NCBI GenBank assembly: GCA_037951105.1
Contig: JBAMJV010008890.1
Coordinates: 62,001-126,000 of the forward strand
Length of the DNA stretch: 64,000 nt
Origin: Echinarachnius parma
Lineage: Eukaryota; Echinodermata; Echinoidea; Clypeasteroida; Echinarachniidae
Direction of reading: 5' to 3'
The notes beneath the pieces are model-generated. The model was not told where the DNA came from. It ran no database searches and saw only the letters and a program-made list of their open reading frames with translations. The stretch's first letter is position 1. Each line of letters opens with the position of its first letter. Below, one piece after another: positions 1-11,959 of this stretch. Both the position numbers and the translations under genes were made by a program.

Positions 1-600
1 ACCATAAACACATACACACCCACACCGACACACATATTATATTGATTATATAAACTCACTCCAACATACAGGCAAGCGCACGCACAGACTCACAAGAACT
101 TCCATACTGTAATTATTCATGAATCACAGACCCTGCAGACAGAGAAACTCAAAGGCAATAATGTAGTTGTGCGTTAAAAATGGAAATTTCAAGATTTCGT
201 CCTTGAATTTTCAAACCGTAAAACTTAGAACAGCTAAAACACACATTTTAAACCCACGTCTCATATATATATAATGGTACTTGTGACGCCAGATTGCGTC
301 AACGTAAAGTGTAGATTAAGATAACTTTCTTTCTTTGGGGAGATTTGGAGGAGTTTCTTTTTGATGTTGTATAAACTGACGTCCCTCGTCGCATCATATC
401 AAACGGAGCCACCAATCGCGCAGCAGACCATCGATATGCAGCTGCACATTTGCATAAACCTGAAATAAGTAGGACTATGTTTCTGGGAAAGCGATGAATG
501 TAATATGCACGAATGAAGTTCAAGGGAAGAGAATTATGAATAAAGCAGGCTCCTGTGAACCCTCGGTAAACAGGGTGTTAAAGAGCAGCTACAGTCGTTC
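1..600. other. No recognised feature
   Basis: A+T-rich sequence with short dinucleotide-rich patches. The open frames here are short and show no recognisable domain. I see no repeat shared with the rest of the window. Confidence 0.5.
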
Positions 601-825
601 CCCCACGAGGGGACTTTTGCCGTTTAAATTGTCCAAATCATTAAAATCCAATTGGAATTCTAGCGGTTCTCTCTTACCTTGTTGTATTCGTATTAACAAT
701 AACATCATGGGACAGGTTTCGGTTTTTCAAATTTCCCTTTCGTTAAAAAGATATGTACGATTGAAGTGTTCAGATGTTGAATAATCCACTGGATCGTCAA
801 AACCGTGTACAAAGTGAGTGTAATG

Positions 826-2144
826 TTGACTGGAAGTCCGCAATAGTGAGCCCTATCTTTAAGAAAGGAAACAAACATGAAGCTTGTAACTACAGACCAA
901 TCTCACTGACATCTCATATCTGCAAAGTTATGGAGCATGTCATATTCTCTGAAGTCATTAACCATCTTGAGCGCCATGGCATCCTCTCAGAGAAGCAACA
1001 TGGGTTTCGCAAACAACATTCATGCGAGTCTCAGCTACTTCTAACCATTCATGACCTAGCCAAAGGTTTAAATGATAGACAACAGATCGATGCCATACTG
1101 CTAGACTTTTCAAAGGCCTTCGATAAAGTGCCTCATGAACGGCTCCTACTTAAACTCTGTCACTACGGCATCCGTGGCAATCTCCTTCGATGGATACGAG
1201 ACTTCCTTTCTGGTCGGCTACAGCAAGTTGTCGTTGATGGCAAGATGTCAGACCATACCAGAGTTACTTCTGGTGTACCGCAAGGGACCGTCCTTGGACC
1301 CCTTCTCTTCCTCACCTACATCAACAACCTCCCAGAGTGTGTCTCTTCAGAAGTCCGTATGTTTGCCGATGACTGTCTACTTTATAGATGTATATCTAGC
1401 CAAGCTGATGCCGATGCTCTCCAACAAGACCTAGTGCACCTTCAGGACTGGGAATCAACATGGCAAATGGAATTCAACCCATCTAAGTGTGAAGTTCTGA
1501 GAGTGACAAACAAGTTGAAGAACATCATCCAATCATCCTACACTCTAGATGGGACTGAGCTGCAGATAGTCAACAATGCAAAGTACCTGGGAGTCACGAT
1601 CAACTCAAAGATGGAATGGAAGCCTCATATTGATAACATCTGCAAGAAAGCCAACAGAACAAGAGGCTTCCTACAAAGAAACCTACATGGCTGCCCTCAA
1701 AAGATAAAAGAACAAGCCTACACTACATATGTTCGTCCAACTCTCGAGTATGCTGCTACGGCATGGGACCCACATACCAAAGATCACATCAGAAAGATAG
1801 AAATGGTGCAACGACGCGCAGCTCGGTTCGTACTGAGGGACTACCACCAACTTCATAGTGTCACTCATATGCTTCAGACCCTAAAATGGGAGACACTCCA
1901 TGAAAGACGAGCCCAACTCAAGGTTATTATGATGTACACAATCTTAAATAACCTGATTGCCATACCATCTGGACCACCATACATCTTTCCTGTGATATAC
2001 CGCTCTAGACGACAACAAGCCCAGTTTCAACAACAATACTGCAGGATCATGCAGCTATCAATCTTCCTTCTTCCCAAGCGCCATCTGCCTGTGGAACCAG
2101 CTACCAGTCTCAACAAGATCAGCTCCTACAATCGACCATTTTAG
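826..2144 (+). pseudogene. LINE ORF2 fragment: reverse transcriptase
   Basis: Encodes a reverse transcriptase that copies element RNA into DNA at a nicked target. Visible in order: an NYRPISLTS block, the GFRKQHSCESQL block, the first catalytic aspartate in DFSKAFDKVPHE, GVPQGTVLGPLLF, and the FADD catalytic box at 1362-1373, followed by the thumb and a C-terminal region ending at the stop near 2144. The frame is open throughout. The open frame starts upstream at 774, but those first codons come from the family B repeat and are not LINE protein. There is no endonuclease domain and no credible start codon, so this is a dead 5'-truncated copy despite the intact frame. Confidence 0.9.
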
Positions 2145-2350
2145 GAGCGAGCTGGTAGGACTGAAGCTACGCCAAAACTAAGAAACAAAGATGGTTTTTT
2201 ACTTGCACTTTCGCACTTTTTATGACTGCCTATTCAAGTATATTTTCCTGGCTCTCTCCTGGAGTTCTGCACGCTGCACTTCCGCACCGCACAACAGTAC
2301 GATAATACTCCACTCAGAGGACTGTACTGCACTTGGAAGAAGAAGAAGAA
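826..2350 (+). mobile_element. 5'-truncated Jockey/CR1-type LINE
   Basis: A non-LTR retrotransposon that lacks its endonuclease half and begins just upstream of the first reverse transcriptase block. It ends with about 200 bp of 3' UTR and a GAA-repeat tail at about 2336-2350. Both borders are fixed by the interrupted family B repeat: sequence before 826 and after 2350 joins into a normal B element, with about 4 bp of target missing and no clear target-site duplication. The fragment at 45095-46890 belongs to the same broad group. The clade within the Jockey superfamily is not resolved. Confidence 0.88.
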
Positions 2351-2519
2351 GTGAATATCACTTTTCTTTCTTGCTCATTACTCGGCCACATAACGTCCAT
2401 TTAACTTGAAATTTTCACACAACACCCAGTGGACATATCATATAACAACAATATATATACATTGTATCAATCACTCATCACTTTTTGCACATGTCAACAA
2501 AGTTACTAGATCCCTTTAA

Positions 2520-3399
2520 AGGTCATGACACACGCTGCAACATCAGACCTCTAGCATTGATTGCAACACAAATTTGCATCGTGTGAGAGGTCTTGGTACC
2601 AGGCTCTAAAACTGTTTCCAGTGCAGGGACTATACAGTTTCCGTTTTTTTTATTTATTAATCATGTTCACAATTTTGGACGCGCGCACGAGACTTCTTGC
2701 AGCTCTAGTTTCATGCAATTCTAGTCGCAAGCTTTCAGTTTCATCGAGTGATAGTTCATTAAAGTCAATACCATTTCACATCTACTAAACCCGTTTATCC
2801 CTGTAATGATACATTCACACTGACACCCACACAAAACCCCTTTGAAACCTAGCTTCTGCTGATGAAAGAGTCATCCCAACCATTTTGTGGAAATAAATAC
2901 AAAAACAAAATATAATCCCCTACGAGTTAGTTCGGTTCAACCGTAGTAGGGTCCATGGTTCAACCTTGCAGACTGCCACTCACGCGATGGATTGTAAAGA
3001 TGGCGCTTACAAATCGTCCACCACCACAAACCAACGTCCTTGTATCTTGTTTTGTAATTGACATCATTAATTTATTTGGACATGTAATTTGAACAGATCT
3101 CGTGGGCGAAGGCAGACTTTTTACAAGGGCGAATTAACGATTTAAAAGAGAACCTGTTCATTTCGTTCAGAGAATTCCGTTCTCGGGAAACCACCAGAGG
3201 CTCAAATATCAGAACAATAAAACAGGCTGAATAATTAAATATTGCAAATAAGTTTATCCCCATTTTTCATTTCGGAAAAGTATTGTAATTGTCTTGTGTT
3301 TTGTTCGATTTTATTTGACGTATAAGGACAGGAAGGAATGTTACCTAAATCGCAAAGAGGTAACACAGGTCAAATCGAATGATATCAACTCAACCTTTT
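2520..3399. other. No recognised feature
   Basis: About 0.9 kb with no ORF of interest and no repeat I can match elsewhere in the window. A weak B-box-like GGTTCAACC near 2970 has no matching A box or cloverleaf. Confidence 0.45.
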
Positions 3400-3838
3400 A
3401 CGTATACTGGCTAAGTTAGAAGGCCGTTCTTTTTTTAAAAGCAGCCGTTTACACAAGAGGGCACTCTCTATAGGCACCTGAATGTTACGACCATTTCTTA
3501 TAAAAAAAACATGGTCAATATGATATTTAAAAAATGTATGATTCAATAGAGAGATCATAAAAAACAATTTTGAAACCTCTTTGGTAAATTTACGACGATG
3601 TGTAGACTTTATAAACATTTTCTTAAGATATCGAATAAAATACTGGGGCCCGACAGTTATTCCAATCGGATATATTTATGGATATTTCTTTCTGTTTCTG
3701 GACCGATTTAATAACAATTTTTGTTTCGTGTTAAAAATCATGTGCCCTTTCAATTCATATACTGAACTTAGTTTTTCGTTACCTCACACATAAATAATTT
3801 TTAGAAGCGCGCCCTCTAAACCAAAACTGCACTATCTC
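3400..3838 (+). mobile_element. Decayed family A MITE copy
   Basis: Shares with the better family A copies the ACACAAGAGGGC segment, the central TGGGGCCC, the block around CCGTTTCTGGACCGATTT, and the terminus CCAAAACTGCACTATCTCTT followed by TTAA at 3839-3842. The left terminus is no longer recognisable. It is the most diverged A copy in the window and therefore probably the oldest. Confidence 0.7.
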
Positions 3839-3959
3839 TTTAAGTTGTCTACTTTGTCAAGAGGTGCAAAGCCGTCAATACATGGTTCACCTTTTGGGAT
3901 ACAGCAGCATATGAGATGGGATAATTAATGGGAGAGGGAGAGAGCTGTACTTCACCATG

Positions 3960-4830
3960 CGTTCACACAGTGCTGATCTATAAACATTGCGCCGACACAG
4001 CATACTTGTTTCGGGTAAAATAACCGCTCACGTAACCATGCGTCCATACAAAATATCTGATTCTAAGTCTCGGGTACAATAAACGCTGATCTACCCTTGC
4101 GTCCACACATCATTATGTCTGATACCGAGTCTTGGGTGCAATGAGCGCTGATCTAACCCTGCGTCCACACAGCAATATGCCTAAACCAGAGTCTTGTATA
4201 CAATGAGCGCTGATCTAACCCTGCGTCCACACATCATATGCCTGACCCCGAATCTCGTTTACAATGAGCGCTGATCTAACCCTGCGTCCACACAGCATAT
4301 GTCTGACCCCGAGTTTTGCTACAATGAGCGCTGATCTAAACCTGCGTCCACACAGCATATGTCTGACCCCGAGTTCCGGGTACAATGAGCGCTGGTCTAA
4401 TCCTGCGTCCACACAGCATTATGCCTGACCCCGAGTTTCGGGTACAATGAGCGCTGATCTAACCCTGCTTCCCCACATCATTGTGTCTGAAATCAAGTCT
4501 CGTGTCCATTGGGCTTTTATCTAACCCTGCGTCCACACAGCATATATAATTATAAAATTCTGATCCCGTGTCTCGGATACAATGAGCGCTGATCTAACCC
4601 TGCATCCACACAGCATTATGTCTGATCCCGAGTCTCGGGTACAATGAGCGCTGATCTAACCCTGCGTCCACATAACATTATGTCTGACCAAGAGTCTAGG
4701 AAGCGCTGATCTAACCCTGCATCCACACAGCATTATGTCTGATCCCGAGTCTCGGGTACAATGAGCGCTGATCTAACCCTGCGTCCACATAGCATGTCTG
4801 ATACCGAGTCTTGGGTGCAATGAGAGCTGA
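3960..4830 (+). repeat. Minisatellite, about 61-bp unit
   Basis: Around 12-14 tandem units. Each carries GAGCGCTGATCTAACCCTGC, then GTCCACACAGCAT, a CCGAGTCTCGGG segment that is a short palindrome, and GTACAAT. Units diverge at the left edge and near 4500-4570. Because a ~60-bp unit is close to a multiple of three, the minus strand stays open for stretches and gives repetitive short ORFs, which I treat as by-products. No flanking gene suggests a function. Confidence 0.9.
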
Positions 4831-5916
4831 TTTTACACTGGCTCGAAACACTTCACTGTGAGACAAAGAGTTTCGGTCCTGTCGGGTGCAAAGAATGCTC
4901 TCTGTTTTTATTATCGGGCTTTTGTTTGGGTTTAGTGTGGATGCAAAGTAAGATGATTGCCCTAGTACTTCTATACTGTCCCCGAGATGTTGACACGACA
5001 TCGTGTTGACATGTAACCAACGGCGGCAATAATTATTCCTGGAAGGAACCATCCATGTCCGATTCTATCTTGGATTGATTTGATTGAAGGAGCGCTTGAT
5101 TTGAAGTATGCTCTTGCCTTGGGTAGGAAAATAGTCGGTGTTGTTGTGGGCTACTTTTTCAAACAAACATCCCCCGACATAACGAGGTAATCACTTTCTA
5201 GATGTTTTCTTTGTAACATTTATTAAGAATTGTCTTCCACCAACCTCATCCTCTGTAAATGAGAGTCCAAACCCAATATATTTACGTCGCAGTTACAATC
5301 CAATCCCTTCCAATATTTCTTTTCGCTGAAGTGACAAAGACGGCTCTTTAAACAAAATCCTCTCCACATACTACAAGCTTAATGCGAACAATCTCAACCA
5401 AGACAGTCATGTTCGTGCTATTTCCAGTTTTGAGAAAATCTATTTAATCCAATGCCGCCTTGAAATAAGAAAAACACTTCATGATTCGCTCCTGCAACAT
5501 GCCAATACAAAAACAAATTTTTAGTAAACAACTGGATTAGAAAGATAAAGGAATACTTTATTAAGAGAAGTTATTTTCGGCAAAACATGTTTCTTCTAAC
5601 TAATAAAGTCACCTGGAGTCAGCTTACATGTATTTCGTGGGATATTTAAAATGTTGTCGCTCATTACGAGGATAACGTTATAGCCCATATTTTAAGTGAA
5701 GAACACTCGTTCTCAAGAGGTACTCAAAGGTAGTAGTGTTTTTGTGACAAAATATATCCGACCCCAAATAAAATATTAAAGTTTTGTTGATAAAAAAACA
5801 TCTGAAGTAAAAAATCTATAAACAAAATTATTTCGGGTGAATTTTGGATTTTCGCAATGATAACCCTTTACACAGAATGCAATAACATTTAATGCCGAGC
5901 GGTAGGACTATCCCAC
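4831..5916. other. No recognised feature
   Basis: About 1.1 kb without a coding signal or a repeat found elsewhere in the window. Confidence 0.45.
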
Positions 5917-6475
5917 TAATGCTTAGGTCACAAATGCTCCAATTTGGGATGCGGCGCCCGTACGATGCCACTTTTAGGTGAAATCTTGCGGGAATCTTGC
6001 GGCGCCCGCAAGGGTGCCGTGGCTATCGTGTGGTTGCCGTTGTATTTTTCCTCGCCGTACGATGTCAACATATTAAAAGAAATACATCGTACGATTTTGT
6101 TACTTGCCGTAAGCCCGTAGACACGTCGTAGAGAGCATCGCACTGGCACCGCACGGACACAGCACGGACACCGCAGCCCTTTTCCCCCCTCGAATATCGC
6201 ACGATTTTGAGACTGAATATTTGGCCACTCAAATCGTACGGGTACCGTGGAGTCACCGTAAGAGCACCGTACGGCACCCGTATACGGGCACTAAGATTGT
6301 GTTCACGGGAGCCGTGCGATTTATGTTTTATTTTAAGACAAAAGTCATCGTACGGGCCCCGGCAAATATGTGACTGCTACTCTAAGATACCACAGACATC
6401 GTACGATATCACAATTTTGTAGAAATCGTAGAAAAATCGGATACGGCGCCCGGATCATCTTGTGACCTACGCATA
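5917..6475. mobile_element. Inverted-repeat element rich in CGTACG palindromes
   Basis: The left end reads AATGCTTAGGTCACAA and the right end is its near-complement (TTGTGACCTACGCAT); a GGCGCC lies just inside both. Between them the palindrome CGTACG occurs about seven times (near 5960, 6057, 6089, 6233, 6269, 6349, 6399), usually inside a longer palindromic context. The terminal AATGCTNNGGTCACAA resembles the ends at 21583 and 24375, so I group them as family F. There is no coding sequence. It is probably a foldback or MITE-like DNA transposon; the superfamily is unknown. Confidence 0.65.
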
Positions 6476-7560
6476 ACTGGAACAAATCACACTAAGGACC
6501 TTGAAGATGGTGCAGGAACATGTATATTATTATTGCTCTTGAACGCGTGAAGATGACACCCCGTCGCTTCGTGACTTTTTCTGTCAAGTCCAAGCGCATC
6601 TTTTTAAATTTGCAAGCATCGGACCTACCGTGACGAAATTACCTGACCTTTTATCTTTGCATTGTTAGCCCGAAAATTGCTAATTTTCGTGATTTGTGTA
6701 CAACACATGATATTGAAATATCATTTTTCCTAAAAAGAGATAAATCATTGGTTATTTGGTCTTGATTTTATTTTAGGTGTTTGATTTGGGGGTCAAAACT
6801 GTTGAAATAGGTAGAAATAAAATAACACAAACAACACAAACAATAAAATACATAAGTTAAAAAACAGAGAAATACATAAGAAATTATCAAAACAATAGAA
6901 ACCTTAAGGAATAAGCTGGCTCTTCCCAATATTCTTGTTGTGTTATTATTAAAAAATAGTCTAAAGAATATGTGTAGTGAACAACAACGTATAATTATGG
7001 AAAAATAGATGATTAATCGGCAAAAATGTTAATTTTATGACCTTATTTGTATTATTTACCACAAATATGCAACGATTTGGTTGTTGGTGTTGTTGTTGTT
7101 TTTGTTGTTGATGTTGTTGTCGTATAGTAGTAATAGGATATACTGTACATAGCTTATTTGCACGTGGTATACTAAATATGATTTATGATGGTTAGTGATG
7201 TGATTTGTGCATTTCGTGAATGCTGATGTTGTATACATGATTACATGATGTTGTTGTAAACATGCTTTGTTGTGTAATGTAGTGATAGTGGTACAGACGT
7301 TTACAACGTTACCTATATTATGGTGTTAGTGATGTCGATTGTGTGATCAATTTCGTAATGGTGCTGTTTTGGCGATGATGATGGTAGTGATGGTGTTGGT
7401 AGTTGCGATGTACTTGCAGGTTTTGTGGTGGCGACGGACTATAACAAGAGCATTGCATAGTGCGAGGGTGTATTTGTGCAATTATAGAGGTTAACTTAAG
7501 ACTAGTTAGCAGTGATGGATGAACATAATTATGGAATCTGTGCACGGTATAGTTTACCTC
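6476..7560. repeat. A+T-rich sequence then GTT/GTG-rich low complexity
   Basis: To about 7050 the sequence is plain A+T-rich. From about 7072 to 7560 it is low-complexity, rich in GTT and GTG triplets with no pure tract. Minus-strand ORFs here are asparagine/histidine-rich by-products. Confidence 0.55.
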
Positions 7561-8440
7561 GGAGCGGATGTATAGGATACTTGATGTTGAGCACGTCTGG
7601 TTGTATGGGCGAAAGTGTCTAGTTGATTAATTGGATAGCAGCCCTGTAGCTATCAATTTTCACACCCCCACTGTACGCCTTTGCGGTCACTTCTTATGCT
7701 TCAGTTTGTAAAAGAAACAAACAGTGAACACCGTTGCCCTTTGGGTGGGCCGAAAGGACAAATCCAAATTGTAGATGCGATGAAAGAAGTTTGTACGCTG
7801 AATTGATATGCGATAAATGACACAAGATGAACTCAGAAGCGAAGTCTAATCAATAATTGATCCAATCGCATCCCTGCGGTGGCGCCCGGCGGTGCATACG
7901 TGACACTGTTCGCATCGCAACGTCAGACCAGCAGACCACAGAACATGAAGAACGAACTACATCAGCGACTGACAATATACAAGTTAGAAACGTTAGTGCG
8001 TTGATGGTCAGAGCTCAGATGTTGATTAGAAGCCACAGTCAAGTTTGTTTTGATTCTTACCTATCCGCGGGCTGAATGCCTGATTTATATCCGCGCCATA
8101 AGCAGGTTAAGTTATTGGTGCCTTTATGAGTGGACACTTGATTGTCTACAATTACTGTGAGTGAATGACCGTCCGTGCATGCATGTGTGCGTGCGTGCGT
8201 GCGTGAGTGCGTGCAGTTCGGAGCTTCCTGCACTATATAATGAGAAGATGCTTTAATTATCCACCAATAGTAGCACATCAATATTTCAGAAGCGGATAAT
8301 AAGATCATGAAAGGCGTTTCATAATTCCCATCATTATCCCATCTCACGTTTACCATACATGTATAATGACATTATGACGCGTCTGTCAGAATATTGAAGA
8401 AAGGATCAAATCTAGTATTACTAACATACATTTTAAAACG
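7561..8440. other. No recognised gene; short GTGC/GTGT tract
   Basis: A short GTGC-type microsatellite lies at about 8175-8215. Nothing else is recognisable. Confidence 0.45.
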
Positions 8441-9520
8441 ACAAGTTTGTATCCTCACACAATACTATATCCATTACATAATTTCTTTCCAAAGTTTTAA
8501 AATGTTTTTATTATCTAAACTTTTTCACATATGCTCTTTGTTTTTGCGTATATTTGTATGCTCACACAATAATATATTCATTACTTAAAGGGAGAGATCC
8601 ACTTTTGCAAGCCAAAATTCAAAAGTTGCGAGGTTATTGTCTTATATGAAAGGAAATGTCATTTAATAGCATGCCTGAAGAAATTAGGGCTTGAAATCTC
8701 TTTTTCGTGGAGTTATAGACCTAAAACTGAATAAACTGAGGGACGTCGGTTAATTAGGTACATAAGTATTTTCGGCCGGTGAGTAAGTTCGTACATAGAT
8801 TTCACGGAGTGCCAGATCGGTATGCATGACCCCTACGTGACCCGCGCTAGCTACGTGACTCGCGCATAAGTACTAATGTGTGAGCGTTTACCAAGCAAAA
8901 TACCCAAACATCGCTTAAACTGACTACATGTAATTATATATTCTTTCTTTTTGAGATCTTTTTCCGTGACATACGTTAACAAATGTCGGCTTCACAATAC
9001 CTTTACGAGAATTAGTACTATATTGTTGTGATATTATGCTAAATCAGTTGAACTCCTTTATTGACCGATATATAGTTTAAATGGAGGGACGCATTCGTTT
9101 TTCATTCGTAGAATCCAAATTAGAGGGCTGTTCGCTCTGATTTTTTTTTTGCGTGTTACATTGATCCCCATCCGTCAACTGAAAGCTGTTCAGACGTTTT
9201 GTTAAAGTGGACCTGTCCCTTTAATTTCTTTCCAAAGTTTTAAAATGTTAGTTTTTATTATCCAAACATTTTCATAAATATGCCTATTCGTTTTTGCGTA
9301 TTATTCGAATCCTCACACAATAATATATTCATGAATTAATTTCTTTCCAAAGTTTTAAAATGTTAGTTTTTATTATCTAAACATTTTCATATATGCCTAT
9401 TCGTTTTTGCGTATTATTTGTATCCTCCCACAATAATATATGAATTACTTAATCCAAAGTTGTAAAATTTTAGTTTTTATTATCCGAACTTTTTCACCTT
9501 TGCTATTTGTTTTTGCGAAA
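8440..9520 (+). repeat. Tandem array, about 114-bp unit, interrupted
   Basis: Units begin TTAATTTCTTTCCAAAG and end ACAATAATATATTCATGAA. Starts lie near 8475, 9221, 9336 and 9449, giving periods of 115 and 113 bp on the right side. The first unit is separated from the rest by the MITE at 8589-9220. A partial unit precedes 8475 and a diverged one runs to about 9520. Confidence 0.82.
8589..9220. mobile_element. TTAA-flanked MITE (family H)
   Basis: Terminal inverted repeats AGGGAGAGATCCACTTTT and the complement of AGGGACAGGTCCACTTTA, flanked by TTAA at 8585-8588 and 9221-9224. The uninterrupted unit of the host tandem array has a single TTAA at this point, which proves a 4-bp TTAA target duplication. 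No coding sequence. TTAA duplication and an AGGG terminus fit a Kolobok-type non-autonomous element. Confidence 0.85.
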
Positions 9521-11360
9521 TATGAAACCTTCTTCTTGAGATTTCGTGAATTCTCCAATCGTCCTCTCTTAAAATGCTGACCATCATTTGCACTGTAGAA
9601 AGAGATTTAAAACATCTGAGTAGATGATAACAAGATCAAGATTAAACAAACTATATATAGATCTACTCAAATTGAACTGCAATTCGCAACATTCAATTGA
9701 TGTACATCTTTCTTTCAATTACTAAAACTACTCGCGGTAAACTGTACAAATGGGTATTTTCTGCGGAATGGAATTCTACTCTTTTAATACTGGAAAGAAG
9801 CTTTTAAACGGTTAGCCAGAAACAACCAGCTTTCATGACGCCATGATGATGCAGGCCAGCGTACAAATATCTACTTATAGATAAATATCAAATTATACGT
9901 ATATATTCTAATTTTGCAGCTAATCTAGTTGGAGGTCAATCGCGCTCATTTTCCTTTTGAGGGCACACATAAAGGTAGTTTTACATAATTTAATCCCCAC
10001 AAGATTAACGAAATCTCAAAAAGCATGCACTTATACTATACTCATGTAGGCATATCTCAAGCATTTCTTTGATCCGTTCATAAAATTAACCTTATTTCCA
10101 TGGAATCCATACTTCGTAGCTCACGATGAACCGTCGTATTTACTTTGAAGTCCCATGTTATTGTCAAAACGAAAATAGAGAAAATACAGAGAAATGAGTC
10201 CCATATATTTCATTTTTTTGTTGTTCTCAATTGATTATATAGGTATCCTTCCTTCCTACGGAGATACAACCAACATTTTATTTTGTCTAAAAATCAAAGT
10301 GTAATATCAATTAAAGGGTCTGTGCACAAAAGAATGTGAAAACACATTAATTCTGTAAGATTATTTCATACAGACATAATATTATCATCAGGTCCACTGC
10401 AAAGTTGACAGGCAAGACAAACTGTTCCCAATGACAAGATTAAGGTCTGTGGTGGACTATATATGATATATTTTGTAAAGTGTAGATATTTGATATTTTA
10501 AAACCTGAATAAAACAGAAGTAAGCAACGGCGATGGATGTTTGATGTTACACACTGACCCTTCACAAACACAAGAATGAGTGCGCATGCGCGGTGAGAAA
10601 CTGACATCCACGTGTATAGCTTCTGCTCTCTGGTGATCTGTTTTAGAATAGCGAAAGAGTCAGATATTTTTTTAAAAATATTTTCCATTTATTTGTATTG
10701 CACGGTCAACCCTACTCAATGACAGTTATTCTTTGCTTGAGGGTATCATATTGTCTATTAAGCTGCTCTCATTTTTTAAATGAAATATTTCATCAATTTC
10801 TCTCGTCTATCTAGTTCAAATCACTTGAAAAATAGAGCAATCTTCAAGTACATTTGATCCGTGACCATAATTAAGGCCGCCACTAAACGCTGCAAACCGC
10901 TCGGTTCAAAACATATCAAATATTAATAAGAAATGCCGCTTTACAGACAAAAACAAAGATGTGTATGAAGAAAAAAATACACATGTACTGTTACATTACG
11001 TATTTAACTCATTTATTGGTTAAAGAGATATAGTAACTATAGGGTGGACGTGCAAAAAATAATAAATGGAAAATGAAAATGAAAACTGAAAGTGATCCAT
11101 TAACTTGGTAAAAGACAAAGTTACTCGGAATGATGTTGGTTGGGAGGGAGGGGGGGGGGGGGGGGGGGGAGCGAATTATGGGGAGGGGGGCCACCTAAAT
11201 GTTGTCCTTTTTGTATTGTTTTTATGATATTATTGGGGGAGGGGCACGGGGAGCTAAGCCACTGACTAAATCCTTTTAGTCCCCGTCATGTGGTTAATAT
11301 TGTTACTTGCAGTTATATTATTATGACAATTTAACATGAAATAAATGAAGGAAAACTCGC
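9521..11360. other. No recognised gene; poly-G tract
   Basis: Plain sequence with one poly-G run at about 11150-11170 and a G-rich shoulder to 11250. A TTAAAGGG near 10315 looks like a MITE end, but I cannot find its partner. Confidence 0.45.
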
Positions 11361-11760
11361 TTTTACAATTGACTACTTCAACATCTACTGAAGATAACAT
11401 TATATCCACCTGGGAGTACGTTTAAAATGATCGTCCAAATCCACTAAACTTACGCAGAACTGTAATGGACAGTTCTCTCATACCTTTTTGTACACGTATT
11501 ACCAACAGAAGCAAGGAAAAGTTTTCAGTTTTTTGAAATTCTCTTCCGTTTGAAAGATATTTACGTTTGAAGTGTTTGGAATTTTAATTATCCACTGGAT
11601 AATGCCATCTATGTCCAGATTTAGTGCAAGGAGTTAGGCGGCAATACGAAAATGAAAGAAATGAAAGAAAGAGAATCCCTTTTTCATTGTACTACTTTTA
11701 CATCTACTCAAGATAACATTCTGGGACTACGTTCAACTTTCAGATCGATTTAATATTCAT
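11361..11760. repeat. Diverged family B fragment and ~75-bp direct repeat
   Basis: About 11430-11610 resembles family B internally, including its central hairpin (ATTATCC-ACT-GGATAAT). A ~75-bp stretch at 11361-11440 (containing CATCTACTGAAGATAACATT) recurs with changes at about 11681-11755, 320 bp downstream in the same orientation. No intact termini remain. Confidence 0.55.
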
Positions 11761-11959
11761 TAAATTGTATATGATGTGACATATATCATGACATACACGC
11801 AAGGCTGCACATTTGAATAAAGATACGAAAAGCGAGGCCCCTATTAGTCGGACCGCTATACGTCACTATGCTCGACACATTATATCCCTTTCTGTATCGC
11901 TGTTTCGAATGATGTTGTACAATGAAATACCATTAAGTTATGAAGTATATGTCGTCAAT

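Larger units (their letters stand above)
603..2515 (-). mobile_element. Family B MITE copy, split by a LINE
   Basis: The two ends of a family B element lie at about 603-825 and 2351-2515; the LINE between them accounts for the gap. The right end carries the family terminus (AGTTACTAGATCCCT) followed by TTAA at 2516-2519. The left terminus is degraded. Other copies (13584-13962, 20745-21091, 42049-42387) show the uninterrupted sequence. Family B is a non-coding element of about 340-380 bp with TTAA flanks and termini starting AGGGATCTAGTAAC, as expected of a Kolobok or piggyBac-type non-autonomous DNA transposon. The superfamily assignment is inferred from the TTAA and the AGGG terminus only. 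Confidence 0.8.

Noticed and set aside
774..825. First codons of the open frame that leads into the Jockey-like RT
   Set aside because: They belong to the interrupted family B MITE, as shown by the other B copies; the fusion is accidental.
3960..4830. CRISPR-like array
   Set aside because: Units are contiguous tandem repeats without unique spacers, and the context is eukaryotic.
4215..5052. Minus-strand repetitive ORFs (GVRHMLCGRR-like units)
   Set aside because: By-products of the ~61-bp minisatellite; frames break whenever a unit changes length.
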